NCBI RefSeq assembly: GCF_007993065.1
Contig: NZ_VOPL01000014.1
Span: 1-59,411, forward strand
Direction: 5' to 3'
DNA from: Paracoccus aurantiacus
Lineage (GTDB): Bacteria > Pseudomonadota > Alphaproteobacteria > Rhodobacterales > Rhodobacteraceae
DNA: 59,411 nt
In this document: positions 51,588 through 59,411 of the stretch, one piece after another
Layout of the letters: the number at the start of each line of letters is the position of its first letter
Position numbering within the stretch: the first letter of the stretch is position 1
Notes under the pieces: generated by a model
Databases searched by the model: none
What the model saw: only the letters and a program-made list of their open reading frames with translations
Told to the model about the DNA's origin: nothing
Program-made: the position numbers and the translations under genes

Positions 51588-52245
51588 GCGTGTCGCAACA
51601 CTGGCCGAGGCAGTCCGGAATATCCCGGACGGGGCCTCGGTGATGATTGGGGGGTTTGGGAATTCCGGCGTGCCATTCGGCCTTGTCGATGCCCTGATCG
51701 ATCACGGGGCAAAGAATCTGACGATCATCTCGAACAATGCGGGGGCAGGGGATTTCGGGCTGGGACGGCTGCTGAAAGAGGGGCAGGTCTCGAAATTCGT
51801 CTGTTCCTACCCACGATCCAGAGGCTCTGTCTGGTTCGAGAAAGCCTATGCCGCAGGTGAAATCGCGCTGGAAATCGTGCCGCAGGGCACGCTGGCCGAA
51901 CGCATCCGCGCGGCGGGTGCTGGGCTGGGTGGTTTCCTGACGCCAACCGGCTTTGGAACCCGGCTTGCCGAGGGGAAGGAAACCCGCGTGATTGACGGCA
52001 AGGGCTATGTGTTCGAGGCACCCTTATCCGCCGATTTCGCGCTTATCCGGGGTGAGAAAGGCGACCGCTGGGGCAATCTAAGCTATCACGGGACGGCGCG
52101 AAACTTTAACCCGATCATGGCATCGGCCGCACGTCATACCATTGCCGAGGTCCGCCAGCTTTCGGAGGCGCCGCTCGACCCCGAAAGCGTCGTCTCGCCC
52201 GGCATCTTCGTCAAAAGTATCGTTGAATACGGAGTAAGGCCATGA
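51580..52245 (+). CDS. 3-oxoacid/3-oxoadipate CoA-transferase subunit A
   Basis: A 221-residue family I CoA-transferase alpha subunit of the PcaI/CatI type: IGGFGNSGVPFGLVDALI, LTIISNNAGAGDFGL, VPQGTLAERIRAAGAG and RVIDGKGYVFEAPL. With subunit B it moves CoA from succinyl-CoA to a dicarboxylate or 3-oxo acid such as 3-oxoadipate or adipate (PcaIJ/DcaIJ). Its position at the end of a TRAP operon points to activation of the imported acid. It overlaps subunit B by four bases. Confidence 0.9.
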   Translation: MDKRVATLAEAVRNIPDGASVMIGGFGNSGVPFGLVDALIDHGAKNLTIISNNAGAGDFGLGRLLKEGQVSKFVCSYPRSRGSVWFEKAYAAGEIALEIVPQGTLAERIRAAGAGLGGFLTPTGFGTRLAEGKETRVIDGKGYVFEAPLSADFALIRGEKGDRWGNLSYHGTARNFNPIMASAARHTIAEVRQLSEAPLDPESVVSPGIFVKSIVEYGVRP

Positions 52246-52883
52246 ACAGCCTGACCGACCAGCAGCTTGCCGCCCGTCTGGCACTGGATATCCCGGACGG
52301 GGCCTATGTAAATCTGGGCATCGGCAAGCCGACCTATGTGTCGTCTTACGTGCCATCGGACCGCGAAGTTCTTTACCATTCGGAAAACGGCATCATCGGT
52401 GTCGGTCCGACCCCTGCCGAGGGTGAGGAAGACCCCGAGATGATTGACGCCAGCAAGCGGCTGATTACCGTCGCACCGGGTGCTGCCTTCTTCGAACATG
52501 CCGACAGCTTTGCGATCATGCGCGGCGGGCATATCGATATCGCGGTGCTCGGGGCCTATCAGGTTGCTGAAAATGGCGATCTGGCCAACTGGGCGACCCT
52601 TGATGAGAAATTTCCGCCTGCCGTCGGCGGTGCGATGGACCTTGTGGTCGGTGTGCCCAAGATTTTCGTCATGATGAAACATGTGAACAAGGACGGCAGT
52701 CCAAAGCTGCTGAAGCGGTGCACATATCCGCTGACAGGACTGGCTGTCGTCAACCGCGTCTATACTGATCTGGCTGTGCTGGATGTGACGCCCGAAGGCT
52801 TTCGTCTGGTCGAACTGACCGACGGCAACAGTCTGGACGATGTCCAGGCCGTGACCGAGGCGCGAATCCTGCCGCCCGTCTGA
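52242..52883 (+). CDS. 3-oxoacid/3-oxoadipate CoA-transferase subunit B
   Basis: A 213-residue beta subunit of the PcaJ/CatJ type. The catalytic glutamate is E48 in the conserved SENG motif (YHSENGIIGVGP), with GAAFFEHADSFAIMRGGHID, GAMDLVVGVPKIF and KLLKRCTYPLTG. The E48 carboxylate forms the enzyme-CoA thioester. The last gene of TRAP operon 1; a large palindrome follows 22 bases after the stop. Confidence 0.92.
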   Translation: MNSLTDQQLAARLALDIPDGAYVNLGIGKPTYVSSYVPSDREVLYHSENGIIGVGPTPAEGEEDPEMIDASKRLITVAPGAAFFEHADSFAIMRGGHIDIAVLGAYQVAENGDLANWATLDEKFPPAVGGAMDLVVGVPKIFVMMKHVNKDGSPKLLKRCTYPLTGLAVVNRVYTDLAVLDVTPEGFRLVELTDGNSLDDVQAVTEARILPPV

Positions 52884-52904
52884 GCGCGGCGGGAAGGCCC
52901 GCGC

Positions 52905-52947
52905 CATATGCCGGCGTGCTGCACGTGACTTCGCACGCCCGCATATG
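52905..52947. terminator. Long hairpin after the CoA-transferase genes
   Basis: Fifteen-base arms CATATGCCGGCGTGC (52905-52919) and GCACGCCCGCATATG (52933-52947) are complementary with one mismatch around a 13-base loop. The structure is very stable but has no T-tract. It may act as a Rho-independent-like block, an mRNA 3' end barrier, or a protein-binding palindrome. Confidence 0.5.
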
Positions 52948-53411
52948 TGCAGGGCCAACTGTGGTTCACGAGTGTTGCTTGCGGGTGGCCGCGTGCGGGA
53001 CGCTCCCCGGACCTGCAGTTCGCGCCGCCCGCAAGTTTTTTGCGCGGCGCGCCTGTTCGTCACAACACATCTCGCGCGTCCGCTGATGCGGATGGCGGCA
53101 CGCGCCAGTCAGCTGAGTTCGCCGCGCCGCCCTTTGAATTGCCGCCGACACCCGGCCACTTAAAGGTGCGAATCGAATGGCGGGGCGGCGGCGCAATTTC
53201 GCTTGGCGGTCGTGAAATTGCGATAACGACGATGCCAGGGGCGCCCTTCTGCCGCTGTAGTGAAGAATCGACACAGCTCGCGGACGAGGTGTTCGCTTAA
53301 CAAAACACGCCTGATTCAAAATTAATTATTTAAAATCAGATAATTATATGAATCTGGTCGTTACGCTGAGTCACATTCGATATCAGCTCGCCCAAATTTT
53401 GCACAGAATGG

Positions 53412-53473
53412 TTGATTTTAGTGTGCTTTGTGGTATCTGTTCGCTATGCGGACATTAAATCTGCTATGCGAAC
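53412..53473 (+). promoter_or_regulatory. Promoter and repeated operator for TRAP operon 2
   Basis: A plausible promoter is TTGATT (53412-53417), 16 bases, TATCTG (53434-53439). GTTCGCTATGCGGAC (53439-53453) adjoins the -10 exactly as in TRAP operon 1. A second copy in inverse orientation, CTGCTATGCGAAC (53461-53473), lies just downstream, before the ribosome-binding site. The motif matches the operon 1 copy GTTCGCATAGCGGAC at 13 of 15 positions. Confidence 0.7.
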
Positions 53474-53487
53474 CTAGGGAGGGGATT

Positions 53488-54633
53488 ATGAATTATTTGA
53501 TGCGTGCGAGCGGCGCTGCGTTGCTTGCGACAGTTATTTTGGGCCCGGCATTCGCAGATGGCATCACTTTGCCACGCCAGCTGTCGTGGACGGCGTATGA
53601 TACCGGCTCGGCCGGGTTCAATCAGGCGGTTGCGATCGGTGGCGAAATCCAGAAAGCGGCCGGCACGAGCCTGCGCGTCCTGCCCGGCAAGAACGATATT
53701 TCGCGTACCGAACCGCTTCGCCAGGGCCGGGTCGAATTTTCTGCGACAGGCGTCGGCGGCAGCTTCATGGCGCAGGAAGGCGCGTTCGAGTTCGCAGCCA
53801 AAAACTGGGGTCCGCAGCCGATTCGCGTGGTTCTGCTGAACTCGGGCGGGGGCATTGGCCTTTCCGTCGGGGTTGCAGGCGATGCAGGGATCAACTCGAC
53901 CGCCGATATGCGCGGCAAGCGCATGGCATGGGTCGCCGGTGCTCCCGGTCTGAACCTGAATATAGAAGCCTATCTCGCTAATGCCGGGTTGACCTGGGAC
54001 GATGTCGAGAAGGTCGAGTTCGGGGGCTATGGTGCCGCATGGACCGGGCTGATCGAAGGCCAGGTTGACGGCGTTTTCGGATCGACGAATACCGGTCCTG
54101 CGTATGAGGCGGCAGCGGGTCCGCGCGGTCTGTCATGGATTCCCATCGACCACAGCGACGCCGAAGGCTTCAAGCGCATGACCGATATCGCGCCCTTCTT
54201 CGTACTGTCGCATGTGACGCTGGGTGCGAATGTCGACGGAACAGATGGCTTCGACGGCGCGACCTATGCATATCCGGTTCTCATCACGATGGATAAGGCC
54301 GATCCCGATCTCGTTTACAACATGACGAAGGCGATGGTCGAGCTGTTCCCGGCCTATGACGGCAAGGCGCCGGGCATTAACGGCTGGGCCATCGAGAACC
54401 AGAATTTCGAATGGGTCGTTCCCTATCACGAAGGCGCCATCGCCTATTTCAAGGAGATCGGCGTCTGGAGCGATGAGGCGCAGGCCCGCAATGACGAACT
54501 GATCGAGCGTCAGGCGGTGCTGAAGACGGCTTGGGACAAGCTGGTCGAAGAAGACCCTGCCGATTGGGAGGCCGCCTGGGCAGAGGCCCGCCGCGCGGCA
54601 TTGGAGGAAGCAGGTCAGCAGGTCGTGTTCTGA
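53488..54633 (+). CDS. TAXI-family TRAP transporter solute-binding protein
   Basis: A 381-residue periplasmic protein with a Sec signal (about 1-23, ending AFA-DG) and TAXI features (LSWTAYDTGSAGFNQAVAIG, GKRMAWVAGAPGLNLNIEAYL). It is a diverged paralogue of the binding protein at 48429, sharing the layout of the WT/S-Y-D-x-GSAG segment and the WVVPYHEGAIAYFKEIGVW-like C-terminal region. The GGGAGGGG ribosome-binding site lies just upstream of the ATG at 53488. Confidence 0.9.
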   Translation: MNYLMRASGAALLATVILGPAFADGITLPRQLSWTAYDTGSAGFNQAVAIGGEIQKAAGTSLRVLPGKNDISRTEPLRQGRVEFSATGVGGSFMAQEGAFEFAAKNWGPQPIRVVLLNSGGGIGLSVGVAGDAGINSTADMRGKRMAWVAGAPGLNLNIEAYLANAGLTWDDVEKVEFGGYGAAWTGLIEGQVDGVFGSTNTGPAYEAAAGPRGLSWIPIDHSDAEGFKRMTDIAPFFVLSHVTLGANVDGTDGFDGATYAYPVLITMDKADPDLVYNMTKAMVELFPAYDGKAPGINGWAIENQNFEWVVPYHEGAIAYFKEIGVWSDEAQARNDELIERQAVLKTAWDKLVEEDPADWEAAWAEARRAALEEAGQQVVF

Positions 54634-54640
54634 TCCGTTT

Positions 54641-54666
54641 CTGGCCCGCCTGCTGAGGCGGGCCAG
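54641..54666 (+). promoter_or_regulatory. Intercistronic hairpin after TRAP binding protein 2
   Basis: Perfect 10-bp stem CTGGCCCGCC / GGCGGGCCAG (54641-54650 and 54657-54666) with a 6-base loop, eight bases after the stop and about 100 before the permease start. There is no T-run. The strongest of the five hairpins found at equivalent positions. Confidence 0.7.
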
Positions 54667-54766
54667 AGCAAGACGTACTGAAGACAGATTCCTGCGACAT
54701 CGAAACAGCCAAGGGGTGCGGTTCGCCGCATCCCGCAAGCCGAGCTTTGCCTGAGAGGAGGCCAAG

Positions 54767-56743
54767 GTGAATCATAACGATGACGTCCTGACAGACCCCG
54801 AAAGCTTGCCGACCGGCAACCTGTTCAACGCACGCAATATCGCCCTGATGGGCCTGACCATCGCTGCGCTGCTGCTGGTCATCAACCAGCTGTTCAACCT
54901 GCGGACCTTCGGCATCGTTTTGATGGACGGTCGCTATCTGAACATCCTCGCGACGATCTTTCTGGCCGCGACCTATCTGATCTTCGACATTCGCGGCCAT
55001 CGTTTCGAGAAAGTCAGCCTGATTGACTGGGCGCTGGCGGCACTCGCGATTGCGAGCGGCAGCTATCTTGCCGTCAACGCGATGGAAAACCTCAACCAGG
55101 GCTGGGAATTCGCGGCCCCGCAAACCGCGCAATGGGTCGCCTTCGTCTTCGCGGCACTTGTGCTGGAGGCGACGCGACGCGCGGGCGGGCTGGTTCTTGC
55201 CTGCATCGTGACGGTCGTCGCGTTTTATCCCAGCTTCGCAAGCCATGTTCCGGCACCATTTTCGGGCTTTCAAAGCACGCTTAGCCAAACCTTCGCCTAT
55301 CACGTCTATTCCTCGGAGAGCATTTTCGGCATCCCGATGAAAGCCTTCGGGGGCGTGGTGATCGGCTTCATCATCTTCGGTGCCGTGCTTCAGCATACGG
55401 GCGGCGGCAGCTTCTTCAACGACCTCGCCCTGGGGCTGGTCGGCCGCTATCGCGGCGGCGCGGCCAAGGTGTCGATCTTCGGCAGCGGGTTCATGGGCTC
55501 CATGTCGGGCAGCGTGATCTCCAACGTGCTGACGACCGGCGCGGTGTCGATCCCGGCCATGAAACGCACGGGCTTTTCCGCCAACACGGCCGCCGCGACC
55601 GAGGCCTGTGCCTCGACCGGGGGTGTGCTGATGCCGCCGGTCATGGGGGCCACAGCCTTCATCATGGCCTCGTTCCTGGCGATCCCCTATACCGAGGTCG
55701 TTCTGGCCGCGATCATCCCTTCGGCGCTGTTCTATTTCGCGCTTTTCGCCCAGATCGACGCCTATGCCGCGCGCCGGGGCCTGCGCGGGCTGGAACGCGA
55801 CGAGGTGCCGCGTCTGCGCGACACGCTGCGTAACGGCTGGCCCTATGTGCTGGTCTTCGGCTTGCTGATCTTCATGATGGTCGTCATGCGGCAGGAAACT
55901 GCGGCGCCGTTCTATTCGGTCGCGCTGCTGCTGGTCATCAACCAGATCTCTCGCCGCACCCGCATCGGTTTCCGAAAATTCTGCGACATTCTGCTGGGCA
56001 TCGGCTCCAGCCTGGCTGAACTGACCGCGATCATCCTTGGCGTGGGCCTCGTGGTCGGGTCGTTTTCCGCGACCGGGCTGGCGGGTACGCTGGTGAACGA
56101 GCTGCTGTTCATTGCGGGTGACAATGTCTTCATCCTGCTGGTGATGGGCGCCTTCACGGCCTTCATCTTCGGCATGGGGATGACCGCCACGGCCTGTTAC
56201 ATCTTCCTTGCCATCGTGCTCGCGCCGGCGTTGGAAGCGGGTGGCCTGAACCGCCTCTCCGTGCACCTGTTCATTCTTTACTGGGGCATGGTCAGCTATA
56301 TCACCCCGCCCGTCGCGCTTGGCGCATATGCGGCAGCAACACTGGCGAAATGCAGCCCCATGCGCGCCGGGTTCGAGGCGATGCGGCTCGGCAGTATCAT
56401 CTATCTGGTGCCGTTCCTGTTCGTGCTGAACCCGTCCCTGATCGGCCACGCCCCTGCGCTGGAGGTGTTTCTGGCCGTCAGTTGTGCCTTCATCGGCGTC
56501 GGCATGATCTGCATGGGGTTGCAGGGATACGTCACCTTCGTTGGCACGCTGGCCGGTCGGTTCGAACTGCCGCTGCGGGCGATGCTGGTGTTCGGCGGGT
56601 TCCTTTTTGCCATGCCCGCGATGCCCTTTGCGGGGATTGGATTCGGCATCACGGCCTTGCTTGGCGCAGCTTTGGCGGCAGTGCCGATCCTCGTCGCCCG
56701 GCAGCGGGGCCATGTGCTGCCAGCGGTGGAGGCGGCGGAATGA
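54767..56743 (+). CDS. TRAP transporter fused permease (DctQM type)
   Basis: A 658-residue fused TRAP permease, paralogous to that at 49617: FGSGFMGSMSGSVISNV, EACASTGGVLMPPVMGATAF, GMGMTATACYIFLAI and YWGMVSYITPPVALG. The start is GTG at 54767 with a GAGGAGG ribosome-binding site at 54756-54762. The amino-terminal 4-helix portion (about 25-150) diverges most from the paralogue, as expected of the DctQ part. It is followed after 108 bases by the thiolase gene. Confidence 0.93.
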   Translation: MNHNDDVLTDPESLPTGNLFNARNIALMGLTIAALLLVINQLFNLRTFGIVLMDGRYLNILATIFLAATYLIFDIRGHRFEKVSLIDWALAALAIASGSYLAVNAMENLNQGWEFAAPQTAQWVAFVFAALVLEATRRAGGLVLACIVTVVAFYPSFASHVPAPFSGFQSTLSQTFAYHVYSSESIFGIPMKAFGGVVIGFIIFGAVLQHTGGGSFFNDLALGLVGRYRGGAAKVSIFGSGFMGSMSGSVISNVLTTGAVSIPAMKRTGFSANTAAATEACASTGGVLMPPVMGATAFIMASFLAIPYTEVVLAAIIPSALFYFALFAQIDAYAARRGLRGLERDEVPRLRDTLRNGWPYVLVFGLLIFMMVVMRQETAAPFYSVALLLVINQISRRTRIGFRKFCDILLGIGSSLAELTAIILGVGLVVGSFSATGLAGTLVNELLFIAGDNVFILLVMGAFTAFIFGMGMTATACYIFLAIVLAPALEAGGLNRLSVHLFILYWGMVSYITPPVALGAYAAATLAKCSPMRAGFEAMRLGSIIYLVPFLFVLNPSLIGHAPALEVFLAVSCAFIGVGMICMGLQGYVTFVGTLAGRFELPLRAMLVFGGFLFAMPAMPFAGIGFGITALLGAALAAVPILVARQRGHVLPAVEAAE

Positions 56744-56851
56744 CTGAAACCCCCGGCCTGCCATAGCTGCGGGCCGAACCCTGCGCGAATTCAGAAATCA
56801 GGACGGGTGAAGGCCGCCGCGCCGCCGTCGCAAGCGAAAGGAATGTAGCTG

Positions 56852-58042
56852 ATGCTCAACGGATATATTTATGATGGTCTTCGCAGCCCCTTTGGCCGCC
56901 ATGCAGGTGCCCTGTCCGGCATCCGCCCCGACGATCTGGCGGCGCAGGTGGTCCGTGCGCTTGTCGAACGTTCTGACCTTCCGGTCGAGCGGATCGAAGA
57001 TGTCATCATGGGCAATGTCTGCCAGTCGGGCGAGGACAGCCGCAACGTCGCGCGCTTCGTCGGTCTGCTGAGCGGGATCAATGTCGAGGCGGGCGGCCAG
57101 ACGGTGAACCGCCTTTGTGGCTCGGGCATGGCGGCGGCGCTGGATGCCGCGCGTTCGATCACCGTGGGCGAGGCTGACCTGTATCTGGCAGGCGGCACTG
57201 AAAGCATGACGCGCGCGCCCTTCGTGGTCGCCAAGTCGCCCTCGGCCTGGGATCGCCAGCCGGTCATCTACGATTCCACCATCGGCACGCGCTTTCCGAA
57301 CAAGACCGTCGCGGCAGAATTCGGCGATTACGCGATGCCGCAGACCGCCGATAATCTGGCAGCGGATTACGACATCTCGCGAGAGCAGTGTGACGCCTAT
57401 GCCTATCGCAGCCAGCAGCGCTATGAGGCCGCGCGGGCGGCGGGCTTCTTCAAGGACGAAATTCACCCCATCGAAATTCCCGGCCGCAAAGGCAAGGTAA
57501 CGGTGGTCAGCGAGGACGAACATCCAAGACCCGATACCTCGCTGGAAAAAATGGCGTCGCTTCGCTCGCTTTATGAAGGCGGGGTGGTCACGGCGGCCAA
57601 TGCCTCGGGCGTGAATGACGGCGCAGCGGCACTTCTGATCGGCGGCAAGGAACTTGGGCCAAAGCCCCGAGGCCGTATCGTGTCGGGTGCGATTGCGGGC
57701 GTGCCACCGCGCATCATGGGGATCGGGCCGGGTTTCGCGGTGCCGAAAGCGCTGGAACGCGCCGGTCTGACGCTGAAGGACATGGACCTGATCGAGATCA
57801 ACGAAGCATTCGCAAGCCAGGTTCTGGGCTGCTGCAAACAGCTGGAGCTGGACCCCGACGACAGCCGTATGAACCCGAATGGCGGCGCGATTGCCGTGGG
57901 TCATCCGCTTGGCGCGTCGGGCGCGCGGATCATCCTGACGGCGCTGCGCCAGCTGGAACAGACGGGTGGGCGCTATGCGAGCCTGTCGATGTGCGTGGGT
58001 GTCGGGCAGGGCATCGCCATGGTCATCGAGCGGCTGGAGTGA
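56852..58042 (+). CDS. 3-oxoadipyl-CoA/acetyl-CoA acyltransferase (thiolase, PcaF type)
   Basis: A 396-residue thiolase with all active-site residues: nucleophile C89 (VNRLCGSGMAA), H351 (VGHPLGASGAR) and C381 (SMCVGVGQG). GGTESMTRAPFV and IYDSTIGTRFPN resemble PcaF/PaaJ/DcaF 3-oxoadipyl-CoA thiolases. It cleaves 3-oxoadipyl-CoA to succinyl-CoA and acetyl-CoA. The context of CoA-transferase, TRAP uptake and beta-oxidation enzyme supports a dicarboxylate pathway. An AAAGGA ribosome-binding site precedes the ATG. Confidence 0.92.
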   Translation: MLNGYIYDGLRSPFGRHAGALSGIRPDDLAAQVVRALVERSDLPVERIEDVIMGNVCQSGEDSRNVARFVGLLSGINVEAGGQTVNRLCGSGMAAALDAARSITVGEADLYLAGGTESMTRAPFVVAKSPSAWDRQPVIYDSTIGTRFPNKTVAAEFGDYAMPQTADNLAADYDISREQCDAYAYRSQQRYEAARAAGFFKDEIHPIEIPGRKGKVTVVSEDEHPRPDTSLEKMASLRSLYEGGVVTAANASGVNDGAAALLIGGKELGPKPRGRIVSGAIAGVPPRIMGIGPGFAVPKALERAGLTLKDMDLIEINEAFASQVLGCCKQLELDPDDSRMNPNGGAIAVGHPLGASGARIILTALRQLEQTGGRYASLSMCVGVGQGIAMVIERLE

Positions 58043-58047
58043 TCGTG

Positions 58048-59411
58048 ATGGATAATATCGTGACTGAGACGGGACCGCTTCGTATCGAGATCGAGGGCGA
58101 CATTGGCTTGATCGCGCTCAGCAATCCGCCGGTCAACGCGCTTGGCGCGGCGATGCGGCAGGGCCTGCTGGACGCGATTACCCAGCTTCAGCAGGACGAC
58201 GCGGTCAAGGTGACCGCGATCTATGGCGAGGGCAGGATATTCTCGGGCGGGGCGGATATCAGCGAATTCGGCAAGACTCCGGTGCCCCCGCGCCTTCCGG
58301 ATGTGCTCAACGCGATCGAGGATTGCGCGAAGCCGGTTGTCGCCGTGCTGCATGGCGTTGCGATGGGTGGCGGGTTGGAACTGGCGCTTGCCGCCCATGC
58401 GCGGATCGTGCTTCCCGACACCCGGCTGGGATTGCCCGAGGTGACGTTGGGCCTGCTGCCCGGCGCTGGCGGCACGCAGCGGCTGCCAAGGCTGGCGCCG
58501 CTGGAAAGTGCCATCGACATCATTGTGTCGGGCCGGCACGTCCCCGCCGAAGAGGCGCTGCTGCTTGGAATCGTCGATCGGCTGGACACGGCGCCGCCAC
58601 GCGAAACCGCACTTCGCGCCGCGCAGGATGTGCTGGATGGCAACCTGCCGACGCGTCGGACTGGTGAGATTGTGTTTCGGGCTGATGCGGATCGTCTTGA
58701 TGCGGCGCGCGAGGTTTTGCTTGGCAAGCGGCCGCAGCTTGCGGCGCCGCTGAAATGCATCGACGCGATCGCGGCGGCGGGGCGGCCGATTGGCGAAGGC
58801 ATGGGCGTTGAACGGGCGCTGTTTCTGGAACTGATGGACAGCCCCGACCGCCAGGGCCTGATCCATGCCTTCCAGGCCGAGCGCGCCGTGAAGCATATCC
58901 CCGAAGCCGGCGCCCAACCGCGCCCCACGGCCTCGGCCGGGGTCATCGGCGGCGGCACGATGGGCGTCGGCATCGCCACCGCGCTGCTGCAGGCCGGCAC
59001 TGACGTCACCCTGGTCGAAATGACCCCCGAGGGCGCCGAAACCGCCCGCACGCGCATCGCCGGCAATCTCGATGCCGCGGTCAAGCGCGGCAAGATGAGC
59101 GCCGAGGCCCGCAGGAAAACGCTCTCGGCGCTGACGGTGGGGGTCGGGCTTGACCATCTGGCCGAGGTCGATGTCGTGATCGAGGCCGTGTTCGAGGACC
59201 TGCAGGTCAAGACCGCGATCTTCCGCGACCTCGACCGGATCTGCAAGCCGGGTGCGGTGCTGGGCACGAATACCTCCTATCTGGATGTGAACGAAATCGC
59301 CGCGGCCACCGCGCGCCCGCAGGATGTGATCGGGCTGCATTTCTTCTCGCCCGCCCATATCATGCGGCTGCTGGAAGTGGTGGTGGCCGACAAGACTGCG
59401 CCCGATGTGGT
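58048..59411 (+). CDS. Bifunctional enoyl-CoA hydratase/3-hydroxyacyl-CoA dehydrogenase (partial)
   Basis: The frame opens at the ATG at 58048, five bases after the thiolase stop, and runs off the window after about 454 codons. Residues about 10-200 form a crotonase domain with the oxyanion-hole segments GRIFSGGADI and HGVAMGGGLELALAAH, and the catalytic-type glutamate in LGLPEVTLGLLPGAGG. From about 293 a 3-hydroxyacyl-CoA dehydrogenase Rossmann fold begins (GVIGGGTMGVGIATAL), with NTSYLDVNEIA and GLHFFSPAHIMRLLEVV carrying the catalytic histidine. It is a FadJ/FadB-like enzyme performing two steps between enoyl-CoA and 3-oxoacyl-CoA. The C-terminal dehydrogenase dimerisation domain lies beyond the window. 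Confidence 0.92.
   Translation, partial: MDNIVTETGPLRIEIEGDIGLIALSNPPVNALGAAMRQGLLDAITQLQQDDAVKVTAIYGEGRIFSGGADISEFGKTPVPPRLPDVLNAIEDCAKPVVAVLHGVAMGGGLELALAAHARIVLPDTRLGLPEVTLGLLPGAGGTQRLPRLAPLESAIDIIVSGRHVPAEEALLLGIVDRLDTAPPRETALRAAQDVLDGNLPTRRTGEIVFRADADRLDAAREVLLGKRPQLAAPLKCIDAIAAAGRPIGEGMGVERALFLELMDSPDRQGLIHAFQAERAVKHIPEAGAQPRPTASAGVIGGGTMGVGIATALLQAGTDVTLVEMTPEGAETARTRIAGNLDAAVKRGKMSAEARRKTLSALTVGVGLDHLAEVDVVIEAVFEDLQVKTAIFRDLDRICKPGAVLGTNTSYLDVNEIAAATARPQDVIGLHFFSPAHIMRLLEVVVADKTAPDV

Larger units (their letters stand above)
52884..53487 (+). other. Intergenic region between the two TRAP operons
   Basis: About 600 bases without a supported gene. It begins with a long imperfect palindrome (52905-52947). 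The middle part is GC-rich with no recognisable product. The last 200 bases become AT-rich (for example 53300-53350) and carry the promoter and operator copies of TRAP operon 2. Confidence 0.5.

Noticed and set aside
1..59411. CRISPR arrays, tRNA or rRNA genes, plasmid origins, prophage modules
   Set aside because: No regularly spaced repeats, cloverleaf or rRNA-like sequences, replication genes or phage structural gene sets were seen.

Overview
The window is GC-rich, densely packed chromosomal or megaplasmid DNA from an alphaproteobacterium, most likely a Rhodobacterales member close to Paracoccus. The main clues are a nitrate-assimilation operon in the Paracoccus denitrificans nasABGHC order (here with a cyanase gene inserted), a gbpR/chvE-gguABC sugar locus, two TAXI-type TRAP transporters, and chains of ATGA start/stop overlaps. 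It is almost wholly catabolic and transport-related. No rRNA, tRNA or CRISPR was seen.

Layout. (1) 1-179: the 3' end of iolB. (2) 573-5534: a GntR-led catabolic operon (TIM-barrel isomerase/dehydratase, type II dehydroquinase, Gfo/Idh oxidoreductase, intradiol dioxygenase, hydratase, HpaI aldolase). Two members are visibly broken: the Gfo/Idh gene has lost its NAD-binding half, and hpaI carries an in-frame amber codon at codon 18. (3) 6001-13974: nasA-nasB-nasG-cynS-nasH-nasC for nitrate, nitrite and cyanate assimilation, preceded by a leader with an intrinsic-terminator-like hairpin. (4) 14042-28319, minus strand: an oxidative (non-phosphorylating) L-arabinose/D-galactose locus with two ABC importers (ChvE-GguAB and a YtfQRT-YjfF-like system), 1-dehydrogenase, lactonase, dehydratase, AraD1/GguC and mutarotase. 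The divergent LysR gene gbpR follows at 28454.

(5) 29492-33279: an accessory patch. A complete IS3-family element (29990-31512) sits between two unrelated truncated genes, a luxR-type regulator and a glycine-rich fibre-like protein, with no target duplication. An uncharacterised ORF with papain-like Cys/His motifs follows. (6) 33665-38796: a membrane-lipid modification cluster (FAD oxidoreductase, DUF1365, Cfa-type methyltransferase, two SDRs, DUF2177), resembling singlet-oxygen/furan-fatty-acid loci.

(7) 38919-47949: LysR, a cytoplasmic-looking serine hydrolase with SxxK/SxN motifs, a complete Dpp-type peptide ABC importer, and a fusion of an L,D-transpeptidase-like (YkuD) domain with an AstE/aspartoacylase-like zinc hydrolase. 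This is the best candidate for an undescribed system: uptake and intracellular processing of a peptidoglycan-like or D-amino-acid-containing peptide. (8) 48429-59411: two TAXI-TRAP transporters, a PcaIJ-like CoA-transferase, a PcaF-like thiolase and a bifunctional enoyl-CoA hydratase/3-hydroxyacyl-CoA dehydrogenase running off the end. Together these look like dicarboxylate (adipate-type) beta-oxidation. Both TRAP promoters share one 15-bp operator-like motif next to the -10, so a common regulator outside the window is likely.

A recurring design feature is a GC-rich hairpin without a U-tract immediately after each of the five solute-binding-protein genes, before the next transporter gene.
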